Shown: in pieces, positions 17,409-25,049 of the stretch | How positions within the stretch are numbered: position 1 is the first letter of the stretch | Layout: every line of letters starts with the position of its first letter | Source of the DNA: Halosimplex halobium | Lineage (GTDB): Archaea; Halobacteriota; Halobacteria; Halobacteriales; Haloarculaceae | Length of the DNA: 64,000 bases | Direction: 5' to 3' | Assembly (NCBI RefSeq): GCF_051414055.1 | Contig: NZ_JBLKNX010000004.1 | Span: forward strand, 124,001 to 188,000 | The notes under the pieces: generated by a model | The model's input: only the letters and a program-made list of their open reading frames with translations | What the model was told of the DNA's origin: nothing | The model's database searches: none | Translations under genes and position numbers: made by a program

Positions 17409-17660
17409 ATGACCGCGTACACCGCGACGGTCGAGGTGCGCCTGAAACACGGCGTGCTCGACCCGGAGGCGGAGACGACCGGGCGCGCGCTCGAACGGCT
17501 CGGGTTCGAACTCGAGGACCTGCGGGCCGCCGACCTGTTCGAGGTCGACCTGGAGGCCGAGTCGGCCGACGCCGCCGCCGAGCGCGCCGACGAGATGGCC
17601 GAGCGGCTGCTCGCCAACCCGACCATCCACGACTACGAGGTCTCCGTCGAGGAACGATGA
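17409..17660 (+). CDS. purS: Phosphoribosylformylglycinamidine synthase subunit PurS
   Basis: An 83-residue protein with the PurS pattern: YTATVEVRLKHGVLDPEAET, the RLGFE segment, DLFEVDLE and LLANPTIHDYEV near the end. PurS bridges PurQ and PurL in the FGAM synthase complex (fourth step of purine synthesis). A GTG directly before the ATG is also in frame; the ATG is preferred. purQ follows after 55 bases. purL is not adjacent, a common archaeal situation. Confidence 0.93.
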   Translation: MTAYTATVEVRLKHGVLDPEAETTGRALERLGFELEDLRAADLFEVDLEAESADAAAERADEMAERLLANPTIHDYEVSVEER

Positions 17661-17715
17661 CCGCCTCCGTCTCTCCGACGCCGACGCTCTGCTCGCACAC
17701 CGGGGGGTGCTCGCC

Positions 17716-18393
17716 GTGACCGTCGCCGTCGTCCAGTTCGGCGGGTCCAACTGCGACCGCGACACCGTCCAGGCGCTCGCCCACCTCGGCATCGACGCCC
17801 AACTCGTCTGGCACGAGGACGGCCTCCCCGCCGACACCACCGGCGTCGTCCTCCCGGGCGGCTTCTCCTACGGCGACTACCTCCGGGCCGGCGCGATGGC
17901 CGCCCGCTCGCCGGTCATGGACGAGGTCCGCGAGGCCGCCGCCGAGGGGACGCCGGTGCTGGGCATCTGCAACGGCGCACAGATCGGCTGCGAGTCGTCG
18001 CTGACTCCCGGCGCCTTCACCACCAACGAGAGCGCCCGCTTCCAGTGCGAGCACGTCCACCTCCGCGTCGAGAACGCCGACACCCCCTGGACGAGCCACT
18101 TCGAGGCGGGCGAGGTCGTCGAGTTCCCCATCGCCCACGGCGAGGGCCGCTACGAGATCGGCGACGACCGCCTGGAAGAACTCGAAGCCGACGACCGCGT
18201 TCTGTTCCGCTACTGCGACGAAGATGGGGCGGCCACCCCGGAGGCGAACCCCAACGGCTCGAAACACAGCGTCGCGGGCGTCCTCGGCGAACGGGACTCC
18301 GTCGCGGTCCTGATGCCCCACCCCGAGCGCGTCTCCCTGCCCGACATCGGGTCGACCGACGGCCAGGGCGTCCTCCGCGCGTTCGGCAAGTAG
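17716..18393 (+). CDS. purQ: Phosphoribosylformylglycinamidine synthase glutaminase subunit PurQ
   Basis: A class I glutamine amidotransferase of 225 residues supplying ammonia to PurL. It starts VAVVQFGGSNCDRDTV, has GGFSYGDYLRAGA, the nucleophile in LGICNGAQIG (Cys), and the His/Glu of the triad in MPHPER near the C-terminus. The GTG at 17716 matches the usual N-terminus (MTVAVVQF) and has a GGGGGG purine run just upstream; a GTG at 17707 is also in frame. It is co-directional with purS and probably co-transcribed. Confidence 0.93.
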   Translation: MTVAVVQFGGSNCDRDTVQALAHLGIDAQLVWHEDGLPADTTGVVLPGGFSYGDYLRAGAMAARSPVMDEVREAAAEGTPVLGICNGAQIGCESSLTPGAFTTNESARFQCEHVHLRVENADTPWTSHFEAGEVVEFPIAHGEGRYEIGDDRLEELEADDRVLFRYCDEDGAATPEANPNGSKHSVAGVLGERDSVAVLMPHPERVSLPDIGSTDGQGVLRAFGK

Positions 18394-18432
18394 CGCTTCC
18401 ATCGACGCCTTTCTGTCGGTCGGGTCGCCCGG

Positions 18433-19002
18433 TCAGGGGCCGTCGCGGAGTTCCCGGGCGCGCCCGTACACCCGACGCGTGTACTCGGGGTTGAACACGT
18501 CCGTCGGCAGCTCCGCCAGCCACCGCGCCTCGGTGATCTCCTCGTCGGGGTCCCCGAGGTCCGACCGCCCGGACACCTCGGGATCGGTCGCCCGACAGAG
18601 GAAGTGGACGAACCGCATCTCGGCTCGCCGCTCGCCGTCGACGACCACGTTCTCGTCGACGGCGACGGGACGGACGGGTTCGACCGCCACTCCGGTCTCC
18701 TCGCGCACCTCGCGAGCGACCGCGTCGGCGAGGCCCTCGCCAGGTTCGACGGCCCCGCCCGGGAGCGTCCACTCGGTCGAGTACGCCTCGTTGCGGATCG
18801 CGAGTAGGTGGGCCTCGTCGGACTGCGTCCGACTGCCCGAGGTGCTCCGCACCTCGCTATCGAAGACGACCCCGGCGACGCCCCACCCGGACCGGAACAC
18901 CTCTGACTCCCCGAGTTCGTCGAAGCGCTCGGGGTCGACCTCGTGTCGCTCCGACTCGGTGACCAGGTCGTCGTAGCGCTCCCGGGGATCCGTCCGCTCC
19001 AT
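18433..19002 (-). CDS. NUDIX hydrolase
   Basis: A 189-residue cytoplasmic pyrophosphohydrolase. The NUDIX box GX5EX7REUXEEXGU is intact: GAVEPGEGLADAV followed by AREVREETGV. Residues about 45-180 make up the domain; the first 40 are an acidic helix-rich lead (RYDDLVTESERHEVDPERF). The ATG at 19002 is used because in-frame codons further upstream run into the divergent ABC transporter gene. The substrate (nucleotide sugar, dNTP or ADP-ribose) cannot be deduced. Confidence 0.85.
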   Translation of the reverse strand: MERTDPRERYDDLVTESERHEVDPERFDELGESEVFRSGWGVAGVVFDSEVRSTSGSRTQSDEAHLLAIRNEAYSTEWTLPGGAVEPGEGLADAVAREVREETGVAVEPVRPVAVDENVVVDGERRAEMRFVHFLCRATDPEVSGRSDLGDPDEEITEARWLAELPTDVFNPEYTRRVYGRARELRDGP

Positions 19003-19102
19003 GCGTGGCCGGTCGCCCGCCCGATCGATAACTTCTGTGACACCGCGGCGCCCGGCCGAGACCAGAACAGTCAACTGTGTGATGTTCGACGGATCGGCCG
19101 AC

Positions 19103-19828
19103 ATGGGGACGAAAGCGGTGCAGGTCGAGGACCTGCGCAAGCGCTACGGGGACGTACAGGCCCTCGAGGGACTGTCCTTCGAGGTCCGCCCCGACGAGAT
19201 ATTCGGGCTGGTGGGTCCGAACGGGGCGGGGAAGACGACGACGCTGCGGACGCTGGCGACGCTCATCAACCGCGACAGCGGCACGGCCACCGTCGCCGGC
19301 CACGACGTGGACGGCGACCCCGACGCGGTCCGGCGGTCGATCCGCTACCTCCCGGAGGACGCCGGCGCCTACGAGTCGATGAGCGGCCGGCAGTTCCTGG
19401 CGTTCGTCGCCGACTTCTACGCGGACGGCGAGGAGGCGGCGGCGATGGTCGAACGCGGCGTCGAGATCGCCGACCTGGGCGACCGGATCGACGACGACAC
19501 CGGGGAGTACAGCAAGGGGATGACCCGCAAGCTCCTGCTCGGCAGCGCGCTGATGACCCGCCCCAGGCTGGCGATCCTCGACGAGCCCACCTCCGGGCTG
19601 GACGTGCAGAACAGCAAGACCGTCCGCGAGGTCGTCAAGGGGTTCCCCGACGACGAGCGGTCGATCCTCCTCTCCAGCCACGACATGCTCGAGGTCGAGT
19701 ACCTCTGTGACCGGGTCGGCCTGCTCAACGACGGCGTCATCGCCACCACCGGGAGCCCCGCGGAGTTGATGGCCGAGTACGACGCCGAGAACCTCGAAGA
19801 CGTGTTCCTGGAGGTGGTGGCCGAATGA
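19103..19828 (+). CDS. ABC transporter ATP-binding protein (NatA-like)
   Basis: A 241-residue ATPase with Walker A GPNGAGKTTT, Q-loop replaced by RSIRYLPEDAGAYESMS, signature YSKGMTRKLLL (a C-loop variant of LSGGQ), Walker B LAILDEPTSGLD, and H-loop SSHDMLEVE. The YSKGM signature is typical of ABC-2 type exporters such as NatA. An upstream in-frame ATG at 19082 would add seven residues. The permease gene follows 40 bases later. Substrate unknown; Na+ or drug extrusion is only a family-based possibility. Confidence 0.85.
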   Translation: MGTKAVQVEDLRKRYGDVQALEGLSFEVRPDEIFGLVGPNGAGKTTTLRTLATLINRDSGTATVAGHDVDGDPDAVRRSIRYLPEDAGAYESMSGRQFLAFVADFYADGEEAAAMVERGVEIADLGDRIDDDTGEYSKGMTRKLLLGSALMTRPRLAILDEPTSGLDVQNSKTVREVVKGFPDDERSILLSSHDMLEVEYLCDRVGLLNDGVIATTGSPAELMAEYDAENLEDVFLEVVAE

Positions 19829-19868
19829 CCTTCGCGATTCCCGTTCGCACCCGCAGGGGGCTCCGTCG

Positions 19869-21113
19869 ATGAGGCCGTTCGTCCGGCTCATCTGGAAGGA
19901 AGCGCGGGAGCTGCTGCGGCCGCGGTACATCCTGCCGATCCTCTTGCTCCCGCTGATCTTCATCGGTATGGGCCAGGGCTTCTCGGGCGTCGAGGCCCAG
20001 CTCGGCCAGGAGCCGACCGTCGGCGTCGTCGACCGCGACGGCGGCGAGTACGGGGAAGTCGTCGTCGAGACGCTCGACGAGCGCGCGGAGCTGGCCTACC
20101 GGTCGACGGACGGCTCCGTCGACGCCGCGCTGAACGAGACGACCGCGGCCGGCGGGTCGGCCGTCGTCGAGGTCCCCGCGAACTTCACCGAGCGGATACG
20201 CGCCGGCGAGCGGGGGCGGGTCCACCTCTACACGAGCGTCGAGAGCGTCAGCATCGTCGGCATCGCCAGCTCCGCGCAGGTCGAGGAGCTGCTCTCGGCG
20301 TCGGCCCACAACGTGACCGTCGCCGTCACCGGCGCGAGCGAGGCGCAACTCGACCCCATCGAGCGCGACCACACGACCTACGTCAAGGGCCGTCAGCTGT
20401 CGGCACCGCCGGGCGTGATCTCCGCGGCGTTCACCTCGCAGTTCATCTTCGTGCCGGTCATCATCATGCTCGCCATCGTCTTCTCCGGGCAGATGGTGAT
20501 GAACTCGATGGCAAGCGAGAAGGAGCACAAGACGCTGGAGACGCTGCTCACGATGCCCATCGAGCGCCGCTCCATCGTCGCCGCGAAGCTCGTCGGCGGC
20601 AGCGTCGTCGGTCTCGTCGCGACCGCGCTGTACACCGGCGGGATCGCGCTCAGCAACCTCTCGATCGGCGACGTGGGCGACACCGCGGCGCTGACGCTCG
20701 GCGCCGGCGACTACCTGCTGGTCGGCGTCTCGCTGTTCTTCACGCTCGTCGGAACGCTGGCGGTCGCGCTCTCGCTCGGTATCTTCGCCGACAGCCAGCA
20801 GGGCGCCCAGATGCTGCTGCTCCCGCTCTCCGGGCTGGCCATCGTCCCGATGTTCGCGACGATGTTCACCGACGTGGACGTGCTCGGCCTCCCTGCCAGG
20901 GCCGCCCTGTTCGCGATCCCGTTCACCCACCCGATCATCGCCCCCAAGCGCCTGCTGTTCGACGACGTGGACCTCGTGCTCGCGGGCATCGCCTACGAGG
21001 TCGTCTTCGCCGTCGCCGCCGTGTGGTTCGCCGTCAAACTCTTCGAGTCGGACCGCCCGATCACCGGCAACGCCGGCTGGCTCGACCGCCTCGTGCGCCT
21101 CGTCCAGCAGTAG
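19869..21113 (+). CDS. ABC-2 type permease (NatB-like)
   Basis: A 414-residue membrane protein. One hydrophobic segment near residues 18-36 is followed by an extracytoplasmic domain to about 170 (EVPANFTERIRAGERG), then five or six further spans (FIFVPVIIMLAIVF..., VVGLVATALYTGGIAL, YLLVGVSLFFTLVGTLAVAL, LLPLSGLAIVPMFATMF, IAYEVVFAVAAVWFAV). MASEKEHKTLETLLTMP between spans is the typical ABC-2 coupling motif. It partners the ATPase directly upstream and completes a two-gene exporter. Confidence 0.85.
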   Translation: MRPFVRLIWKEARELLRPRYILPILLLPLIFIGMGQGFSGVEAQLGQEPTVGVVDRDGGEYGEVVVETLDERAELAYRSTDGSVDAALNETTAAGGSAVVEVPANFTERIRAGERGRVHLYTSVESVSIVGIASSAQVEELLSASAHNVTVAVTGASEAQLDPIERDHTTYVKGRQLSAPPGVISAAFTSQFIFVPVIIMLAIVFSGQMVMNSMASEKEHKTLETLLTMPIERRSIVAAKLVGGSVVGLVATALYTGGIALSNLSIGDVGDTAALTLGAGDYLLVGVSLFFTLVGTLAVALSLGIFADSQQGAQMLLLPLSGLAIVPMFATMFTDVDVLGLPARAALFAIPFTHPIIAPKRLLFDDVDLVLAGIAYEVVFAVAAVWFAVKLFESDRPITGNAGWLDRLVRLVQQ

Positions 21114-21133
21114 GAGCGGCGGTCGGCGACGCG

Positions 21134-21580
21134 TCAGTCCGCGTCCGCGGGCCGTCCGTCGCTCATCTCGACGAACCGCTCGCGGACCTCGGGCGAGGGG
21201 ACCATACACTGGGCCTTCCTGCCGAAGACGGCGTAGCGGTGGCTGGCGACGACCCCGTAGACCGCGTCGCGGAGCGGCCGCGGTACGACCCGGAGCGCCC
21301 CCGCGAGCGACCACGGGAACTCGAGTTCGCTCGCGACGCGCAGCGCGGCCTCCGATTTCGTGTAGTAGTCGTCGCCGTCGACGAGGACGAACGTGTCGAA
21401 GTCGTAGTCCTCGAAGCCCACGTCCGAAAGTAGCCGCTCGGCCGCCTCGGACTGCAGCGGCGCGAACCGGAAGACGCCCTCGGGGTCGTGCTCGATCACG
21501 AACTGGATCGACCCGTTGCAGAGGTTGCAGACGCCGTCGAACAGCAAGATTGGCTTCTCGCGCGGGATGTCTCCGGTCAT
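21134..21580 (-). CDS. DCC-family thiol-disulfide oxidoreductase-like protein (DUF393)
   Basis: A 148-residue protein whose ILLFDGVCNLCNGSIQFV motif (DGVCxLC) is diagnostic of the DCC family; FAPLQSEAAERLL and YYTKSEAAL also fit. The CxxC pair suggests redox activity, but no enzymatic function is established for the family. The ATG at 21580 sits directly before the conserved block; longer frames run into non-coding sequence. A Tat lipoprotein gene on the same strand lies 82 bases upstream. Confidence 0.88.
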   Translation of the reverse strand: MTGDIPREKPILLFDGVCNLCNGSIQFVIEHDPEGVFRFAPLQSEAAERLLSDVGFEDYDFDTFVLVDGDDYYTKSEAALRVASELEFPWSLAGALRVVPRPLRDAVYGVVASHRYAVFGRKAQCMVPSPEVRERFVEMSDGRPADAD

Positions 21581-21662
21581 CGTCGAACGTAGGCGGCCGA
21601 CACACTTGAAAGACCCCACGCCGCCGGCGCACCGGGGAGCCGATTCCGGGACTGCGCCGCGG

Positions 21663-22208
21663 TCACCCCGAGGGGCACTCCTCGCCGAATGGACCCTCGT
21701 CGTTCGCGCGGAGCCTGGCGTCGGCGGTGTACGCCTCGGTCGCGCCGCCGGGCTCGCGCTGTCGGCTGGGGCTCCCGAAGTCGACCTCGGCCCAGGCGCA
21801 CTCCCCGCGGGGCCAGGTCCCGTCCGGCAGGTCCGTGTCCACGGCGAGGTCCGAGTCCACGGCGTCGACCTGCAGCCGGTAGGCGGCGGGGTCGCCCGAC
21901 CAGTCGCGGGTGATCCTGGCGCTCGAATCGTTCGCGATGGTCTCGGTCGTCGCGAGCAGCTCCGACCCGTCCGCAGTGAGCGTGATCTCGACGGTGATCG
22001 AGTCGCCGGTCCAGTTGTACACCTCCATCCCCGTGAGGACGACCTCCTCGCGGCCGCCGCCGAGACAGCCCGCGAGCCCCGTCGCCGCCCCGGCGCCGAC
22101 CGCGGCCAGGGTCGCTCTGCGGGTGAGTCGCCCCGGAGCGCCGTCGGTCGATCCCCGGCCATCGGCCGACCCCTCGCCGGCGACCCGGTCGGGCGGCTCG
22201 CGGGTCAT
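21663..22208 (-). CDS. Tat-exported lipoprotein, unknown function
   Basis: A 181-residue protein with a charged N-terminal region, twin-arginine LTRRATLAAVG, a hydrophobic stretch and lipobox LAGC at about residue 56, then a beta-rich domain (VVLTGMEVYNWTGDSITVEI, TLTADGSELL...). It is expected to be exported folded and anchored outside the membrane. The N-terminal 35 residues before the RR motif are unusually long but acceptable for Tat. The fold and role are not recognised. Confidence 0.75.
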   Translation of the reverse strand: MTREPPDRVAGEGSADGRGSTDGAPGRLTRRATLAAVGAGAATGLAGCLGGGREEVVLTGMEVYNWTGDSITVEITLTADGSELLATTETIANDSSARITRDWSGDPAAYRLQVDAVDSDLAVDTDLPDGTWPRGECAWAEVDFGSPSRQREPGGATEAYTADARLRANDEGPFGEECPSG

Positions 22209-22413
22209 CGTGCCCCCGATGTCACCGTTCGGTCGCCGCTCGACGCGCCCCGGCGCACCTGTGTCCCACACATCCGTCCCCGGGCGAACGGACGCCCCGC
22301 TGGTAAGGATTTCCCCGGGGCCGGGCGGACGACCGGGCAGCCGACGCGGCCGTCCGGGCGCTCGCCCGGGGTCGGGCCAGCGTTTAAGCCCCGCGGCCGC
22401 GAGGAACGGGTCG

Positions 22414-22824
22414 ATGCGAGAAGTCACGGTCGAGCGGTTCGTCGGCGCGACGCCCGCCGAGGTCCGCCGGGCGCTCGACCCGGGGGTCGTCGTCGAGTAC
22501 GAGGGCAGCTTCGAGATACTCGAGATCGAGGAGCGCGAGGACGCGACGTTCGTGACCGCCGGGGCCCGCGGCGTCGGCGTCACCCTCCGGTTCGAGCCCC
22601 GGGAGGGCGGCCTGCGCTACGAGCAGGTCGGCGACGCCGGCCCGTTCGACGAGATGTGGACCGACATCGACTGGGAGCCCGACAACGAGGGGAGCCGCGT
22701 CACCGCCCGGTCGGGCGTGAGCCTCGGCCTCCCGCTGGCGGCCGTCACCGACCGCGTCGCCGCCTGGAAGCGCCGGGGCGAACTCGACCGCGCGCTCGAC
22801 CGGCTGGCCGCCGACCTCGAATAG
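22414..22824 (+). CDS. SRPBCC (START-like) family protein
   Basis: A 136-residue protein with the polyketide-cyclase/SRPBCC pattern: EVTVERFVGATPAEVRRALD at the start, GVGVTLRFEPREGGLRYEQ in the middle and a long C-terminal helix (AVTDRVAAWKRRGELDRALD). Such proteins bind small hydrophobic ligands; the ligand is unknown. A TTTAAG TATA-like element at about 22382-22388 is about 29 bases before the ATG, suggesting a leaderless mRNA. Confidence 0.75.
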   Translation: MREVTVERFVGATPAEVRRALDPGVVVEYEGSFEILEIEEREDATFVTAGARGVGVTLRFEPREGGLRYEQVGDAGPFDEMWTDIDWEPDNEGSRVTARSGVSLGLPLAAVTDRVAAWKRRGELDRALDRLAADLE

Positions 22825-22952
22825 GCCCGGGCGTCACCGCGCCCGAGCGCCGCCGCGCTCGCCCGCCGATACTCTCGCTCCGGCGCCCGTGCGAGACGCT
22901 CGCACGACCGGGCGGGGTATTTTGTCGGGGGCGGTCCCAGTTCCCCGCGCCC

Positions 22953-23177
22953 ATGGGTGTGCTCACCACGGTCAGGAAGCTGCTCCGCGCCTCGACGCAG
23001 AATCCCACGCGAGGCGACGACCCGACCCGCCAGTCCGAGGGCGCCTACTGGTGTCACGACTGCGGCGAGCGGGTGCTCGAGGGCGACGCCGGGGACGAGC
23101 AGCCGCCCGACTGCCCGTCCTGCGGCGACGCGATGACGTTCGAGCGCTCCGCCGCGTCGACCGGTTGCGCCTGCTGA
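22953..23177 (+). CDS. Small zinc-ribbon protein
   Basis: A 74-residue protein. It begins MGVLTTVRKLLRASTQNP and contains two Cys pairs, YWCHDCGERV and DCPSCGDAM, that form a rubredoxin-like zinc ribbon, plus a terminal CAC. A TATA-like GGTATTTTG lies about 32 bases before the ATG. Role unknown; haloarchaea have many such single-ribbon proteins. Confidence 0.75.
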   Translation: MGVLTTVRKLLRASTQNPTRGDDPTRQSEGAYWCHDCGERVLEGDAGDEQPPDCPSCGDAMTFERSAASTGCAC

Positions 23178-23344
23178 GGGTCGGGAGCAGCGACCCCGCG
23201 GTCCGGACTCGCCCACTCCGGCACCGCCCGTGCCCATGGGATTGGGGGAGCCACGACGGGTCCCGTGTCCGCGCGCCGCCACGGCGACGGTCGCCGCGGC
23301 GGCCCGCTGGCATCTTTAAATACGTCCGTCTGCTACGAACGTTC

Positions 23345-23659
23345 ATGATAGACGGCGACCGGTCGCTCGCCGACCGCATCGCGTCGTTCCGCGAGCGGGT
23401 CGAGGAGTGGCTCCACGGGTTCTACCACGGGATGATCGAGCACCCCTCCTTCGAGAAGATCGAGAAGGAGGCCGAGGACGTCGAGGACACGTTCCTGTTC
23501 GCCTGTTTCGCCGACGCCTTCGGGATCCCGAGCCCGGTGTCGTACTACACGGTCGAACTGCTGCCGTACCTCGCCGACGAGTTCGAGGCCTGGGAACGGC
23601 GCATGTGGGACCGCGGGTCGCTGCTCGAACGCAAGGGCCAGCAGTACCACTTCCACTGA
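23345..23659 (+). CDS. Conserved haloarchaeal protein, unknown function
   Basis: A 104-residue, mostly helical soluble protein (RIASFRERVEEWLHGFYHGMIEHP, then DVEDTFLFACFADAFGIPSPV and ELLPYLADEFEAWERRMWDR). No named domain is seen. The TTTAAATA promoter element at about 23314-23321 is 27 bases before the ATG, a strong leaderless promoter. The ArsA-like gene starts 118 bases downstream in the same direction. Confidence 0.7.
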   Translation: MIDGDRSLADRIASFRERVEEWLHGFYHGMIEHPSFEKIEKEAEDVEDTFLFACFADAFGIPSPVSYYTVELLPYLADEFEAWERRMWDRGSLLERKGQQYHFH

Positions 23660-23777
23660 TGACGGGGAGACGACTTCCACCGACGACGGATGGGCGACTT
23701 CCGACGACGGGCTCACGAGTTTCGCCAGTGGCAGGCGCCACCCCGCGGCCCGGGCGCGCGACGGGGGCGGTCTGACC

Positions 23778-24749
23778 GTGGAGAAGTTCGTCTTCTTCGG
23801 CGGGAAGGGCGGCGTCGGCAAGACCACCGTCTCAAGCGCCTACGCGCTGAAGTGTGCCGAGGCGGGACTGGAGACGCTCGTCGTCTCGACGGACCCGGCC
23901 CACAGCACCTCGGACGTGTTCGACCAGGACTTCGACGACGACCCGACCCCCGTCGACGGCCACGAGGGGCTGTGGGCGATGGAGCTCGACCCCGATGAGG
24001 AGGTCGAGCGCCACATGGGCGAGATCCGCCGGCGCATGAACGAGCAGGTCAGCGCGGCCATCGTCAACGAGATCGACCGCCAGATCGAACTCGCTCACCG
24101 GACGCCCGGCGCCTACGAGGCCGCGCTGTTCGACCGGTTCATCGAGGTGATGCGCGAGGCCGACGACTACGACCGGGTCGTCTTCGACACGTCGCCGACC
24201 GGGGGGACGCTCCGGTTGCTCGCGCTGCCCGACTTCCTCGGGGAGTGGATCGAGCGGCTCGTCGCCAAGCGGGCGAAGTCGGTCGACCTCTTCGAGAAGG
24301 CGGCCGTCGGCGACCGGGAGGCCCGCCGGAAACTCGACGAGGACCCGCTGATCGCCCACCTGCAGGGCCGCAAGGAGAAGTTCGAGTTCGCCGGCCGGAC
24401 GCTGCGCGAGGACGCGGCCTTCTTCCTCGTACTCAACCCCGACGAGCTGTCCATCCGCGAGACCGAGCGGGCGGTCGCCGAGATGGCCGAGCAGGACCTG
24501 GCGGTCGAGGGGTTCGTCGTCAACAGGGTGACGCCCGCGCCCGACGACGACGAGCAGGGACGGGGGGCGACGTGGCTGCGCGACCGCGTCGAGACCGAGC
24601 GCGAGCGGATCGCGGAGATCCGGAGCGAGTTCGACGAACCGGTCGTCGCCGAGATCGAGTCCCGCGTCCGCGAGGTGAAAGGCGACCTGCTCGCGGCCGT
24701 GGCCGACGAACTCGCCGTCGACGTGGACCCCCCGCCCGCCGAAGCGTAG
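23778..24749 (+). CDS. ArsA/Get3-type P-loop ATPase
   Basis: A 323-residue ATPase of the SIMIBI class. It has the deviant Walker A GGKGGVGKTT, the STDPAHSTSDVF switch I, and DRVVFDTSPTGGTLRLL switch II, followed by a helical region with NPDELSIRETERAVAEM and VVNRVTP. Archaeal members are closer to Get3 (tail-anchored protein targeting) than to arsenite pump ATPases; no ArsB or ArsC gene is present. The GTG start at 23778 begins exactly at the conserved N-terminus (EKFVFFGGKGG). Confidence 0.9.
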   Translation: MEKFVFFGGKGGVGKTTVSSAYALKCAEAGLETLVVSTDPAHSTSDVFDQDFDDDPTPVDGHEGLWAMELDPDEEVERHMGEIRRRMNEQVSAAIVNEIDRQIELAHRTPGAYEAALFDRFIEVMREADDYDRVVFDTSPTGGTLRLLALPDFLGEWIERLVAKRAKSVDLFEKAAVGDREARRKLDEDPLIAHLQGRKEKFEFAGRTLREDAAFFLVLNPDELSIRETERAVAEMAEQDLAVEGFVVNRVTPAPDDDEQGRGATWLRDRVETERERIAEIRSEFDEPVVAEIESRVREVKGDLLAAVADELAVDVDPPPAEA

Positions 24750-25049
24750 TCGGGGGTCGCCCCCGGGCGTCGTCGCCGCGAATCGTCCCCGGAAGTCGGC
24801 CCGTTCGACCGCCGGTGGCCTCCCGGGCGACCGTCGCTCCCGCGTCCGGATCCGTACCGCGGGACCCCACGTCCGGATCCATAACGCAGGCAACATCGAT
24901 CGTCCGCGACGGGGACCGCCGCACCGCCCGCTGACCCTACACGGTCGTTCGTACCGTCGCTTTACGGCCAGTAAGTGTCAGGTATGTCATATCATAATCT
25001 TCAAGTTTTATGGTGTTCTTTCGTGATGTAGGGTGTGAGGTGGCAACAC
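24750..25049 (+). promoter_or_regulatory. Upstream region of cstA
   Basis: About 300 bases without a gene. Two copies of CGTCCGGATCC lie 27 bases apart at 24843 and 24870. From about 24990 the sequence becomes AT-rich, with TTTTATGG at about 25005-25012 as probable TATA and a GAGGTG ribosome-binding site at 25037-25042, eight bases before the ATG; so this mRNA probably has a short leader. Confidence 0.5.

Noticed and set aside
23778..24749. Arsenite efflux operon
   Set aside because: Only the ArsA/Get3-like ATPase is present; no arsenite permease, reductase or regulator lies nearby, and archaeal members are generally Get3-like.
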